This document shows positions 52,275 through 60,477 of a DNA stretch of 64,000 nucleotides, piece by piece. How positions within the stretch are numbered: the stretch's first letter is position 1; each line of letters opens with the position of its first letter. Below the pieces are notes generated by a model. It did not search any database. It saw only the letters and a list, made by a program, of their open reading frames with translations, and was not told the DNA's origin. The stretch is from Pseudomonadota bacterium (lineage in GTDB: Bacteria > Pseudomonadota > Alphaproteobacteria > Rhizobiales > Aestuariivirgaceae): assembly GCA_963205315.1 (NCBI GenBank), contig CAUJIO010000004.1, forward strand, positions 58,694 through 122,693, in the 5' to 3' direction. Position numbers and translations under genes: made by a program.

Positions 52275-54112
52275 TCAGGGATGCAGCCATCCGCGTGTGG
52301 CCAATCATTCTTCTGTCGGCTCTGTTATCTTGCGGGAACACCCTGGCACAGGATGTCAATGCAGCTCCCCCAAGTGCCAGCAACCGGCCTGAGGCCGATC
52401 TCGTCGCTGAAGGGCGTGCCGCCATCGCCTCAAAGGATTACAACCGCGCTGTGGCTCTTCTCACCACGGCGGCTGGCCAAGGCAACGCAGAGGCTCAAGA
52501 GCTGCTTGGCCTTGCGCGGGAGCGCGCAGGACAGTTGGCCCAGGCCCGGCTTGCCTACGAAACGTACCTGAAGGCTTTTCCAAATGGCGACGGAACCGAA
52601 CGAGTCCGGCAGCGCCTGTCCGGTGTGATGGCCGCAATCGAGAGTGAGGCCGCGGCTGAGCTCGCGGCACGGCGCAAAGTCAATCTGGATACGAAGGGGC
52701 AGGCGACAGCAGTAACCACAAGGCCGCCGCGGCGGCTGCCTGTGTCTGCGCCCGGCAAAGGTAATTTCGCGTCAGCCGCCACCGAAGAAAAAGGATGGCA
52801 TTGGCAAACCACCGGCAGTGCGGGCCAGTTCTACTACCGCAATGACGGCTACACGGGCGCTCAACTCAGGCGCGGGACCTTTGACGATCATGATGTGCTG
52901 CAGAACGATCTGGTCAGCTCAGCGGATATCACCTTGCGCGGCGAAAATGGACCAAACGAGATCAAGGTGCGGATCGCCGGATACGAGCAAACCAATCTCG
53001 AGTCGTCCTGGAACTCCGGAGATACGTCGCTTTCGGCGGCTTATGTCGATATGCGCAACCGGCTCAACGGATTATCGGCGCGGGTCGGCCGCCAGACGCG
53101 CTACGACGGCGGCGTATTTGGCCGCTTCGATGGCGTGTTGCTAGGCGACCAGGTCAGCGACCAGATCCTGCTGCAAGTGGTGGCAGGCTCACCCGTCTAC
53201 TATGGCGAAGTCGAACCTTTCGCCGATGACCGCGCATTTCTCGGCGCCAGCATCGACCTTACGTCGCAAAACAAGGCATGGACAGGAACGCTCTATGCCA
53301 TCGGCCAGAACAGTGGTGGCGTTGTTGACCGCCGCGCCGTGGGGGCCAGCCTGCGCTATGGAAAGCACGATGTGACCGGTTATGCTAACGCCGATTACGA
53401 CGTGTATTACGGTGAATTCAACAGTGCCACGATGTCGGGCAACTGGGATGTCACCGATGATTTCTCGCTGTTCGGCTCCGTCGACTACCGGCATGTGCCG
53501 TTCCTCCTGACGTCCAATGCGCTTGCCGGGCAATCCGCCACATCACTCGCCTCACTCGCCGATATGTTGGGAATGAACGACGTTGAAGCTCTGGCGCTGG
53601 ATCGTACCGCATCGGCCCGCACCGTCACCGGTGGCTTCAGCTATGAGTTCGCACCCGACTGGCAGTTCACGCTCGATGCAACGGTTGCGGACTATTCGGG
53701 TACGCCGGCGTCGGGTGGCGTCGACGCCATTCCCGACCCTGGCATCGAATACTATGTATCAGCGATGGTCAGCGGCACAGGCGTGTTCCGTGACAATGAC
53801 TATGCCGGACTCGCCTTGATGCTGATCGATAACTCGGACTACCGGACGGTCATGACGGATCTGACCTATCGCTTTGCCGTCACCGAAGATCTCAGACTGG
53901 CGCCGCGCCTGCGCCTTGCCTATCGCGACGCCGGAGCACCATCCTGTGACCAGATCCTGATCATGCCATCGCTCGGATTGCAGTATCAGGTGACTGATCA
54001 CTGGAGCTTCGAAAGCGAAATGGCGCTGCGTTGGGAAGACAACAGAGATGCCGCACGCAATGGCCAGAACGTCGAATTGTTGATGACCGCCGGCTACCGC
54101 TACCAGTTCTGA
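52268..54112 (+). CDS. Outer-membrane beta-barrel protein with N-terminal TPR region
   Basis: 614 residues. Signal peptide with likely cleavage after GNTLA. Residues 45-110 form a TPR/Sel1-like unit (AIASKDYNRAVALLTTAAGQ), followed by a basic linker. From residue 175 to the end the sequence is beta-strand-rich with alternating aromatic residues (FYYRNDGYTGAQLRRG; GYANADYDVYYGEFNSATMS) and finishes in YRYQF, a C-terminal aromatic outer-membrane sorting signal. No haem motif is present. Encoded last in the cytochrome operon, overlapping the second cytochrome by 7 bp, it could be the porin of a trans-outer-membrane conduit. It is not recognisably MtrB, PioB or Cyc2. Confidence 0.8.
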   Translation: MVIRDAAIRVWPIILLSALLSCGNTLAQDVNAAPPSASNRPEADLVAEGRAAIASKDYNRAVALLTTAAGQGNAEAQELLGLARERAGQLAQARLAYETYLKAFPNGDGTERVRQRLSGVMAAIESEAAAELAARRKVNLDTKGQATAVTTRPPRRLPVSAPGKGNFASAATEEKGWHWQTTGSAGQFYYRNDGYTGAQLRRGTFDDHDVLQNDLVSSADITLRGENGPNEIKVRIAGYEQTNLESSWNSGDTSLSAAYVDMRNRLNGLSARVGRQTRYDGGVFGRFDGVLLGDQVSDQILLQVVAGSPVYYGEVEPFADDRAFLGASIDLTSQNKAWTGTLYAIGQNSGGVVDRRAVGASLRYGKHDVTGYANADYDVYYGEFNSATMSGNWDVTDDFSLFGSVDYRHVPFLLTSNALAGQSATSLASLADMLGMNDVEALALDRTASARTVTGGFSYEFAPDWQFTLDATVADYSGTPASGGVDAIPDPGIEYYVSAMVSGTGVFRDNDYAGLALMLIDNSDYRTVMTDLTYRFAVTEDLRLAPRLRLAYRDAGAPSCDQILIMPSLGLQYQVTDHWSFESEMALRWEDNRDAARNGQNVELLMTAGYRYQF

Positions 54113-54160
54113 GAGGTTTCATTCCGCACTTTCACCGGAGCGGCGCTTGGCCTAATGGCA

Positions 54161-54177
54161 CCGGAGATTTTCTCCGG
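54161..54177 (+). other. Hairpin just upstream of the ABC-F gene
   Basis: CCGGAGA and TCTCCGG form a perfect 7-bp stem around a TTT loop, ending 13 bases before the ABC-F ATG at 54191. It covers or borders the ribosome binding region and could modulate translation; it might also terminate the upstream operon weakly, although no T-tract follows. Confidence 0.5.
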
Positions 54178-54190
54178 CTACGTGGGCGCA

Positions 54191-55813
54191 ATGATTCGTA
54201 TCGACAATATCAGCAAACAGAATGGCCATCAGATTCTGTTCATCGAGGCATCTGCAGCTTTGCAGCGAGGCGAGAAGGTTGGCCTCGTCGGTCCCAATGG
54301 CGCAGGAAAAACCACCCTGTTCCGCATGATCACGGGCCAGGAGGAACCGGATGAAGGCCAGGTGTCGGTCGATCGCGGCGTGACCATCGGCTATTTCAGC
54401 CAGGATGTGGGCGACATGCGCGGCCACAGCGCGGTTGCCGAGGTCATGAATGGTGCGGGTCCGGTGAGCGAAGTCGCGGCCGAACTGAAGGACCTCGAAC
54501 ACGCCATGGCCGATCCGGATCGTGCCGACGAGATGGATGAGATCATTGCGCGCTATGGCGAGGTGCAGGCCCGGTTCGAGAAGCTCGATGGATATGCGCT
54601 CGACGCCCGCGCCCGCGAAGTTCTGGCGGGCCTCAGCTTCTCGCAAGAGATGATGGACGGGGATGTTGGCGCACTGTCCGGGGGCTGGAAGATGCGCGTG
54701 GCGCTGGCGCGCATCCTGCTGATGCGGCCCGACGCCATGCTGCTTGACGAACCGAGCAACCATCTCGATCTCGAAAGCCTCATCTGGCTCGAAGACTTTC
54801 TCAGGGGTTATGAAGGTGTCCTGATGATGACCTCGCATGACCGCGAGTTCATGAACCGCATCGTCTCGAAGATCGTCGAGATCGATGGCGGTGAGCTGAC
54901 GACCTATTCCGGAAATTACGAATTCTACGAACAACAGCGCGCCATGAACGAGCGCCAACAACAGGCGCAGTTCGAGCGCCAGCAGTCGATGCTGGCCAAG
55001 GAGATCAAGTTCATCGAACGCTTCAAGGCGCGCGCCTCGCATGCGGCCCAGGTGCAAAGCCGGGTGAAGAAGCTCGAGAAGATCGACCGGGTGGAACCCC
55101 CGAGGCGGCGGCAAACGGTGCAGTTCGATTTTCCACCTGCCCCGCGCTCCGGTGAGGACGTTGCCAGCCTCAAGAATGTTCACAAGCGCTATGGCAGCCG
55201 CAGCATCTATGAGGGCCTCGACTTTCAGGTGCGCCGCAAGGAGCGATGGTGTGTGATGGGCATCAATGGTGCGGGCAAGTCGACGTTGCTGAAGCTGGTT
55301 GTCGGATCGACCCAGCCGGACGAAGGCAGCGTTGCCCTCGGGGGCAGCGTGAAGATGGGATACTTCGCCCAGCACGCGATGGAACTGCTCGACGGCGAAG
55401 ACACGGTCTTCCAATCTCTGGAAGCGTCATTTCCGCAAGCCGGCCAAGGGTCGCTGCGGGCACTGGCGGGTTGCTTCGGCTTCTCGGGCGATGATGTCGA
55501 CAAGCGCTGCCGGGTACTTTCCGGCGGCGAAAAGGCACGGCTGGTTATGGCAAAGATGCTTTACGATCCTCCGAACTTTCTTGTCCTCGACGAACCGACG
55601 AACCACCTCGATATGATGACCAAGGAGATGCTGATCAAGGCCCTTTCGGACTATGAAGGCACCATGCTGTTCGTGTCGCACGACCGGCACTTCCTCGCCG
55701 CCCTCTCCAATCGTGTGCTGGAACTGACGCCTGACGGTATTCACCAGTACGGCGGGGGTTACACCGAGTATGTTGCACGCACCGGCCATGAAGCGCCTGG
55801 AATACATGGGTGA
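54191..55813 (+). CDS. ABC-F family ATPase (ribosome-associated type)
   Basis: 540 residues from MIRIDNISKQNG; a start 12 codons upstream would run through the hairpin. It contains two ABC domains in one chain without membrane segments: Walker A GPNGAGKTTL and GINGAGKSTLLK, signatures LSGGWKMRVALARI and LSGGEKARLVMAKM, and Walker B MLLDEPSNHLDL and LVLDEPTNHLDM. A charged coiled-coil linker (residues 240-300, rich in Gln/Arg) lies between them. ABC-F proteins act on the ribosome in translation or antibiotic protection. It resembles Uup/YbiT-type members; the exact subfamily is not assigned. Confidence 0.92.
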   Translation: MIRIDNISKQNGHQILFIEASAALQRGEKVGLVGPNGAGKTTLFRMITGQEEPDEGQVSVDRGVTIGYFSQDVGDMRGHSAVAEVMNGAGPVSEVAAELKDLEHAMADPDRADEMDEIIARYGEVQARFEKLDGYALDARAREVLAGLSFSQEMMDGDVGALSGGWKMRVALARILLMRPDAMLLDEPSNHLDLESLIWLEDFLRGYEGVLMMTSHDREFMNRIVSKIVEIDGGELTTYSGNYEFYEQQRAMNERQQQAQFERQQSMLAKEIKFIERFKARASHAAQVQSRVKKLEKIDRVEPPRRRQTVQFDFPPAPRSGEDVASLKNVHKRYGSRSIYEGLDFQVRRKERWCVMGINGAGKSTLLKLVVGSTQPDEGSVALGGSVKMGYFAQHAMELLDGEDTVFQSLEASFPQAGQGSLRALAGCFGFSGDDVDKRCRVLSGGEKARLVMAKMLYDPPNFLVLDEPTNHLDMMTKEMLIKALSDYEGTMLFVSHDRHFLAALSNRVLELTPDGIHQYGGGYTEYVARTGHEAPGIHG

Positions 55814-55931
55814 GCCCCAAGTGCCCGGCGGGTCGGATGCCCAATTGCCGCAGGCCGCAAAAATGATGCTGGCCAAGTTCTGTCAATTCTGTTGCATTTG
55901 CGCCTGAAAACCGGATCCGGGAGTTACGACG

Positions 55932-56969
55932 ATGAAGTTTCAGCTCGCCATCAATCTTGAACGCATGGACGGCAGTTCTGACATGCGGGACGTAGCCCGG
56001 CATACGCTTGAAATGGTACAGATGGCAGAGGTCGGCGGCTTCAACATTGCGTGGGCGGCAGAACACCATGCACTGGAAATGACGATTGCGCCCGACCCGT
56101 TCCAGATCCTCGCCTGGTGGGGGGCCCATACCAGCACAATCAGGTTGGGGACGGCCGTCGCCGTGGCGCCTTACTGGCACCCGATCAAGCTGGCCGGCGA
56201 AGCCGCGATGGCCGATCTGCTCTCAGGCGGCAGGCTCGAATTCGGCATCGGCTCCGGCGCGTATCAGCGCGAGTTCGATCGCATGCATCCCGGACTGAAG
56301 CAGACGGATGGCTGGAAATACATGCAGGAAATGCTGCCCGCCGTGCTGGCCTTGTGGCAGGGCGACTACGCGCACAACGGCGAGTTCTGGCAGTTCCCGA
56401 CATCAACCTCTGTGCCAAAGCCCCTGCAACAGCCGCACCCGCCAATCTGGGTCGCGGCACGCGCGCCTATCACTTATGATTTCGCCGTCAAGCACGGACT
56501 GAACATCATGTCGTGGCCCCTGACACGGCCGATGCAGGAGGCGGAACTTTACAAGTCAAGGCTTGACGAGGCACTGGCCAACAACCCCGGACGTGCGCGT
56601 CCGATCTTTGCGATGATGCGGCACACGGCCGTTTATGACCGCAAGGAGGACTGGATGGTACCGGTAAAGGCAGCGCAGCGGCAGCTCGGCCAGTTTGAGA
56701 ACCTGTTCAAGAACCTTGGCGATGTGAAGAACGGCTTCCCGAAGGAGCTCGATCTCGGCGAAATCGCCAACCGCGCCGAATATGATCCCAAGATGCTGAG
56801 CACCAACATGATGTTCGGCACGCCCGACGAAGTGATCGCCAAGCTCAAGCCCTATCAGGCGCTCGGAGTGGACGAGTTCACTTACTACGCCAGCATGGGT
56901 CTCGGCCTCAAGGAACAGAAGCGCTCGCTCGAACTGTTCTGCAAGCACGTCATACCGGCGTTCCGCTGA
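55932..56969 (+). CDS. LLM-class flavin-dependent oxidoreductase (luciferase-like)
   Basis: 345 residues, GGGAG at good spacing before the ATG. Luciferase-like TIM-barrel features: AEVGGFNIAWAAEHHALEM, TIRLGTAVAVAPYWHPIKLA, and LSGGRLEFGIGSGAYQREFD. The C-terminal region includes MFGTPDEVIAKLKPYQALGV. Such enzymes use reduced FMN or F420. It is followed after 68 bp by the AA_synth gene and then an alpha/beta hydrolase, suggesting a small catabolic operon. No flavin reductase is adjacent. Confidence 0.88.
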   Translation: MKFQLAINLERMDGSSDMRDVARHTLEMVQMAEVGGFNIAWAAEHHALEMTIAPDPFQILAWWGAHTSTIRLGTAVAVAPYWHPIKLAGEAAMADLLSGGRLEFGIGSGAYQREFDRMHPGLKQTDGWKYMQEMLPAVLALWQGDYAHNGEFWQFPTSTSVPKPLQQPHPPIWVAARAPITYDFAVKHGLNIMSWPLTRPMQEAELYKSRLDEALANNPGRARPIFAMMRHTAVYDRKEDWMVPVKAAQRQLGQFENLFKNLGDVKNGFPKELDLGEIANRAEYDPKMLSTNMMFGTPDEVIAKLKPYQALGVDEFTYYASMGLGLKEQKRSLELFCKHVIPAFR

Positions 56970-57037
56970 TTGTCTTCAAACCATCATCGGCCTGCCTGCC
57001 GGAACATCCGAGACAGTATCCAAGGGGAAGACGCGAC

Positions 57038-57646
57038 ATGGAACTCATGATCAGGAAACTGGTGAATTTCGACGAGATGACATTGATCGAAGGTGGGCGT
57101 GCCGCCAATCCGGCCTTGCGCATGTTGGCGGTCGCGGCGGTCGTGAAGAACCCCTGGGCGGACCGTGGATATGTGGAAGACCTGAAACCGGAGATCCGGG
57201 CTTTCGCGCCGGTCCTCGGCCGGCTTCTGACCGAGCGCATGGTGGCGCTGGCGGGTGGCGCCGACAAGATCCAGGCCTATGGCAAGGCGGCGATGGCGGG
57301 ACTGGACTGCGAACAGGAACATGCGTCGGCGCTCATTCACACATTGCATTTCGGCAATTTCTACCGTGAGGCCGTGGGGGCCAAGAGCTATCTCGGCTTC
57401 ACCAACACGCGCGGGCCGGCCAACACCCAGATCAACATTCCACTGATGGATATCCACGACACCGGACGCCGGTCACACTATCTCACGATACAGTTCTCGA
57501 TCAGCGACGCACCTGCAGATGATGAACTGGTGATTACCTTCGGCGCGGCAACGGGCGGCAGACCGCATCATCGTATTGGCGACCGCTACCAGGATCTGGC
57601 CGAAATGGGGGCCGATCTCGAAAATCCCGCCATGGTCAAAAGCTGA
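57038..57646 (+). CDS. Amino acid synthesis (AA_synth/DUF1185) family protein
   Basis: 202 residues. The opening MIRKLVNFDEMTLIEGGR and the motifs VVKNPWADRGYVEDL, YGKAAMAGLDCEQEHASALI and FGNFYREAVGAKSYLGFTN are those of the family named amino acid synthesis (PF06684), whose biochemistry is poorly defined. It is a cytoplasmic protein. It lies between a luciferase-like oxygenase and an alpha/beta hydrolase on the same strand, an arrangement suggesting a shared degradative pathway. Confidence 0.8.
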   Translation: MELMIRKLVNFDEMTLIEGGRAANPALRMLAVAAVVKNPWADRGYVEDLKPEIRAFAPVLGRLLTERMVALAGGADKIQAYGKAAMAGLDCEQEHASALIHTLHFGNFYREAVGAKSYLGFTNTRGPANTQINIPLMDIHDTGRRSHYLTIQFSISDAPADDELVITFGAATGGRPHHRIGDRYQDLAEMGADLENPAMVKS

Positions 57647-57670
57647 TCCGGGTTTTTCGGCAGCATCACC

Positions 57671-58474
57671 ATGCAGTTCGCGCTTATTGACGATGTGGCC
57701 CTGCACATGTCCTGGACCGTGCGGGGCCCAAGCCATCCGACCATCGTCTTCATTAATTCATTGGGGACCGATTTCCGCATCTGGGACGACGTGGTGGAGA
57801 ACCTTGGCGGCGGTTTCAATATTCTGCGTCACGACAAGCGCTGGCATGGATTGTCAGACTCCAGTCCCCAGCCGGTGCGCATGGATGATTTCATTTCCGA
57901 CCTGATACGACTGCTGGATGATCTCGACGTGAAACAGGCGATCCTGTGCGGACTGTCGATTGGCGGCATTATTTCGATTGGACTTACCTCGCGGCGCCCC
58001 GATCTGGTGCGCGGACTGATTCTCTGCAATACGGCCCCGAAGGTGGGTACGGCCGAAGGATGGGCCGACCGGATCGCGGCCGTCTCGCGTGGCGGCATGG
58101 CTGGGATTACCGACATGGTACTGGCGCGCTGGTTCACACCCGAATTCAGGTCAGATGACAATCCGCGCTATCGCCTGGCCCGCAACATGTTGCTGCGTCA
58201 GGACGCAGCGGGCTACATCGAGACATGCGCAGCAATCGGCGCGACCGATTTTCGCGAAGAAGCCCAGGCACTCCGTTTGCCTTGCCTCTGTATTGCGGGG
58301 GATCATGATCTGGCCACGCCTCCAGCCATCGTCGCCGAGATGGCCGGGTTGATTGCAGGCAGCCGCTATCAGCTTATTGAAGGCTGCGGCCACATTCCAT
58401 GCATCGAGAAGCCGGCGGAACTCTCACGGCATATCCTGACGTTCGTCCGGGATCTGGAGCGAGCATCAACCTGA
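57671..58474 (+). CDS. Alpha/beta hydrolase, 3-oxoadipate enol-lactonase-like
   Basis: 267 residues. Nucleophile elbow GLSIGG near residue 95, oxyanion region INSLGTDFRIWDDV, acidic residue in IAGDHDLATPP near residue 218 and catalytic His in IEGCGHIPCIEKP near residue 240. The pattern is PcaD-like, but with no beta-ketoadipate genes nearby the substrate is probably different. It starts 24 bp after the AA_synth gene. Its stop abuts the convergent SorC gene with no spacer. Confidence 0.85.
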   Translation: MQFALIDDVALHMSWTVRGPSHPTIVFINSLGTDFRIWDDVVENLGGGFNILRHDKRWHGLSDSSPQPVRMDDFISDLIRLLDDLDVKQAILCGLSIGGIISIGLTSRRPDLVRGLILCNTAPKVGTAEGWADRIAAVSRGGMAGITDMVLARWFTPEFRSDDNPRYRLARNMLLRQDAAGYIETCAAIGATDFREEAQALRLPCLCIAGDHDLATPPAIVAEMAGLIAGSRYQLIEGCGHIPCIEKPAELSRHILTFVRDLERAST

Positions 58475-59449
58475 TCAGGCATTGATCCGTGCAAGGATGG
58501 TCTTTGCTGCAGCTTCGTCTGTGATCAGTGTATTGCAGCCAATGCAGCGCTGGACGGCAAGGATCGCGTCGGCTCGCTCGGCACCGCCACTGGCGATTAC
58601 CACATGCTTCGCGTTGCGCAACGCATCAAGGCCGACCGACATGACGCGATCATTTATCGGGTGCGACACGAGCGTTCCGTCGGCCGCGAGGAAATTGCAC
58701 ATGATGTCGGCGACACAGCCTGCCGCCAGCAGTTCATCGTGCTCATGTGCCTCGATGAGGTGGCGCACAAGGGAACCCGACGATCTGGATATGTCACCCG
58801 CACTCACGACCGCCAGATCGAGCGATGATGCCATGGTCATGAGCTGCCTGATGCCGCGGTGAGCCATCAGCCGCTCTCTGGTCTGCGCACTGTCGACCAC
58901 AAGAGGGGCCGGAAACAGAAAACATTCGGCACCGAGCAAGGTCGCGAGACGCCAGGAGAAATCGAAGGGATTGGCGAACTGTGTTTCGACCGCACCGCCC
59001 AGCAGCGACAGCACCCGCACACCGCTCCGCTTCGGTGGATGAAAGCTCGATAGCGACGCGGTGAGAGTCCGCCCCCAGCCGACGCCTATGGTCATATCAT
59101 CACTGACTGTCTCCGATAGGAACTTGCCCAGTGCAAGTCCGACTGCCGTGGCTGTGGGCTCGACAGTTTCACCGGACGGCACGACGACCGCTTCATCGAG
59201 TTTCAGCGCGTTCTCCAGTTGCAAGGCCAGCTCGATTGATTCCGCGCCGCCCTCCCCGATCCAGAACTTCACTTCACCGCGAATGCGGGCTTCATCCAGG
59301 AGCCGGATAACGCTCGAGCGGCCAATGCCAAGCTGCTCGGCAACTTCTGTCTGGGTGTGGCCGTAGGCATAGTAGAGCCAGGCCGCGCGCAGACGCAGGG
59401 ACGTATCATCCGACAGATTGGATGGGGTGCTGCGGCGCAGCTTCACCAT
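58475..59449 (-). CDS. SorC/DeoR-type sugar-binding transcriptional regulator
   Basis: 324 residues. N-terminal helix-turn-helix (residues 20-60: YYAYGHTQTEVAEQLGIGRS and SVIRLLDEARIRGEV), then the SorC effector domain with GVGWGRTLTAS, SLLGGAVE and ASGGAERADAILAVQR. Members respond to sugar or polyol phosphates. It is the last gene of the dehydrogenase operon, 3 bp after the hydrolase stop, so it likely controls that operon. Confidence 0.9.
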   Translation of the reverse strand: MVKLRRSTPSNLSDDTSLRLRAAWLYYAYGHTQTEVAEQLGIGRSSVIRLLDEARIRGEVKFWIGEGGAESIELALQLENALKLDEAVVVPSGETVEPTATAVGLALGKFLSETVSDDMTIGVGWGRTLTASLSSFHPPKRSGVRVLSLLGGAVETQFANPFDFSWRLATLLGAECFLFPAPLVVDSAQTRERLMAHRGIRQLMTMASSLDLAVVSAGDISRSSGSLVRHLIEAHEHDELLAAGCVADIMCNFLAADGTLVSHPINDRVMSVGLDALRNAKHVVIASGGAERADAILAVQRCIGCNTLITDEAAAKTILARINA

Positions 59450-59452
59450 GAC

Positions 59453-60223
59453 CTAGAGTGCCCTGGCCCGTGAGATGAAGCTCACGAGCGCCTCATTCAC
59501 CAGTTTCGGATTCTCGATATGCGGCAAGTGGGCAGTATTCGCCACGATGAGGCCGGTGCCGCCGAAGGTGTTGAGTTGATGCTGGTCGAGAGGGTTGAGC
59601 GTGTCGCGGTCACCCCAGAGTACGAGACGCGGGAGGTCAAACCCGGCAACGGCCGCAGCGGCGGCGGTGATGGAGGCTTCACCGCGCACCAGTTGCGAGG
59701 CGATCATTGTCAAGGCCTCGCGAACGCCCTCACGGCTGAGCTGTGCCAGCACGCGCTGCACCGTCATCTTGTTGATGAGCAGAGGGAGCACCACCAGCCT
59801 GCGCAAAAGTGTCATAGCCGCATCCGCATCAATCAATTCGGGGTAGGCCGCAAGGAATTCCGGGTCGACACCTGTTCCCAGCCCGGCAGGTGCGATGAGC
59901 GAGAGCGAGATTACGCGCACGGGTTCATTTGCAGCCATCAGCATCGCCAATCCGCCGCCCAGCGAATGACCCACGAGATGCGCGCGGGAAATGCCATTCG
60001 CCCTCAGCACCACCGCAATTTGCGCGGCAAGAGCGTGCGGCGTGCCATCGCCGATTTCGGGGCTGGAGTCGCCATGGCCTGGCAAATCGAGCGCGTGCAC
60101 CTTGCCGATGGCCATGAGCGCCGGAGAGGTGGCAAGCCATGAGAGCCGGTCAGAACCGAAACCATGAATGAGAACGATATCCTCGCCCTCACCACCCAGT
60201 GTCTTGAATGCCAGTTTGCTCAT
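59453..60223 (-). CDS. Alpha/beta hydrolase of an acetoin-dehydrogenase-type E2 (AcoC C-terminal half)
   Basis: 256 residues. Oxyanion region VLIHGFGSDRLSWLATSPAL, nucleophile elbow VGHSLGGGLAMLMA, acid LVLWGDRDTLNPLDQH and His in NTAHLPHIENP. This matches the hydrolase-like half of AcoC, which in acetoin dehydrogenase is fused behind a lipoyl domain. Here the lipoyl domain is a separate gene just upstream, overlapping by 1 bp. It may carry out acyl transfer from lipoamide or hydrolyse a product thioester. Confidence 0.82.
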   Translation of the reverse strand: MSKLAFKTLGGEGEDIVLIHGFGSDRLSWLATSPALMAIGKVHALDLPGHGDSSPEIGDGTPHALAAQIAVVLRANGISRAHLVGHSLGGGLAMLMAANEPVRVISLSLIAPAGLGTGVDPEFLAAYPELIDADAAMTLLRRLVVLPLLINKMTVQRVLAQLSREGVREALTMIASQLVRGEASITAAAAAVAGFDLPRLVLWGDRDTLNPLDQHQLNTFGGTGLIVANTAHLPHIENPKLVNEALVSFISRARAL

Positions 60224-60462
60224 CAGCCGCCAGTGATGATGGCGAGTGTTGTTCCGACGCTGGCGAGTTCATCAGCGGGCACTAGAATCTCCTTCAGGAT
60301 TCCGGTGGCAGGTGCCTCGAGTTCCATCGTCAGCTTGGGCGTGGTGATGGTGAGCAGCATCTCGCCTTTCGTTACCGTATCGCCGGGCGCCTTCGCCCAG
60401 GCATCGATCTGGGCCTCTTCAATTTCGTTGCCGAGCTGCGGCATGATAACGGGAGTATCCAT
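60223..60462 (-). CDS. Stand-alone lipoyl-carrier protein (E2 lipoyl domain)
   Basis: 79 residues forming exactly one biotinyl/lipoyl domain: VIMPQLGNEIEEAQIDAWAK, then APGDTVTKGEMLL, with the modifiable Lys43 in TTPKLTMELEAPATG, and ASVGTTLAIITGG at the end. The usual DK of lipoyl hairpins reads PK. It lies 15 bp after the fused E1 gene and overlaps the hydrolase gene by 1 bp. It should shuttle acyl groups between E1 and the separate acyltransferase-like protein. Confidence 0.88.
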   Translation of the reverse strand: MDTPVIMPQLGNEIEEAQIDAWAKAPGDTVTKGEMLLTITTPKLTMELEAPATGILKEILVPADELASVGTTLAIITGG

Positions 60463-60477
60463 GTCTGTTCCTTCCTC

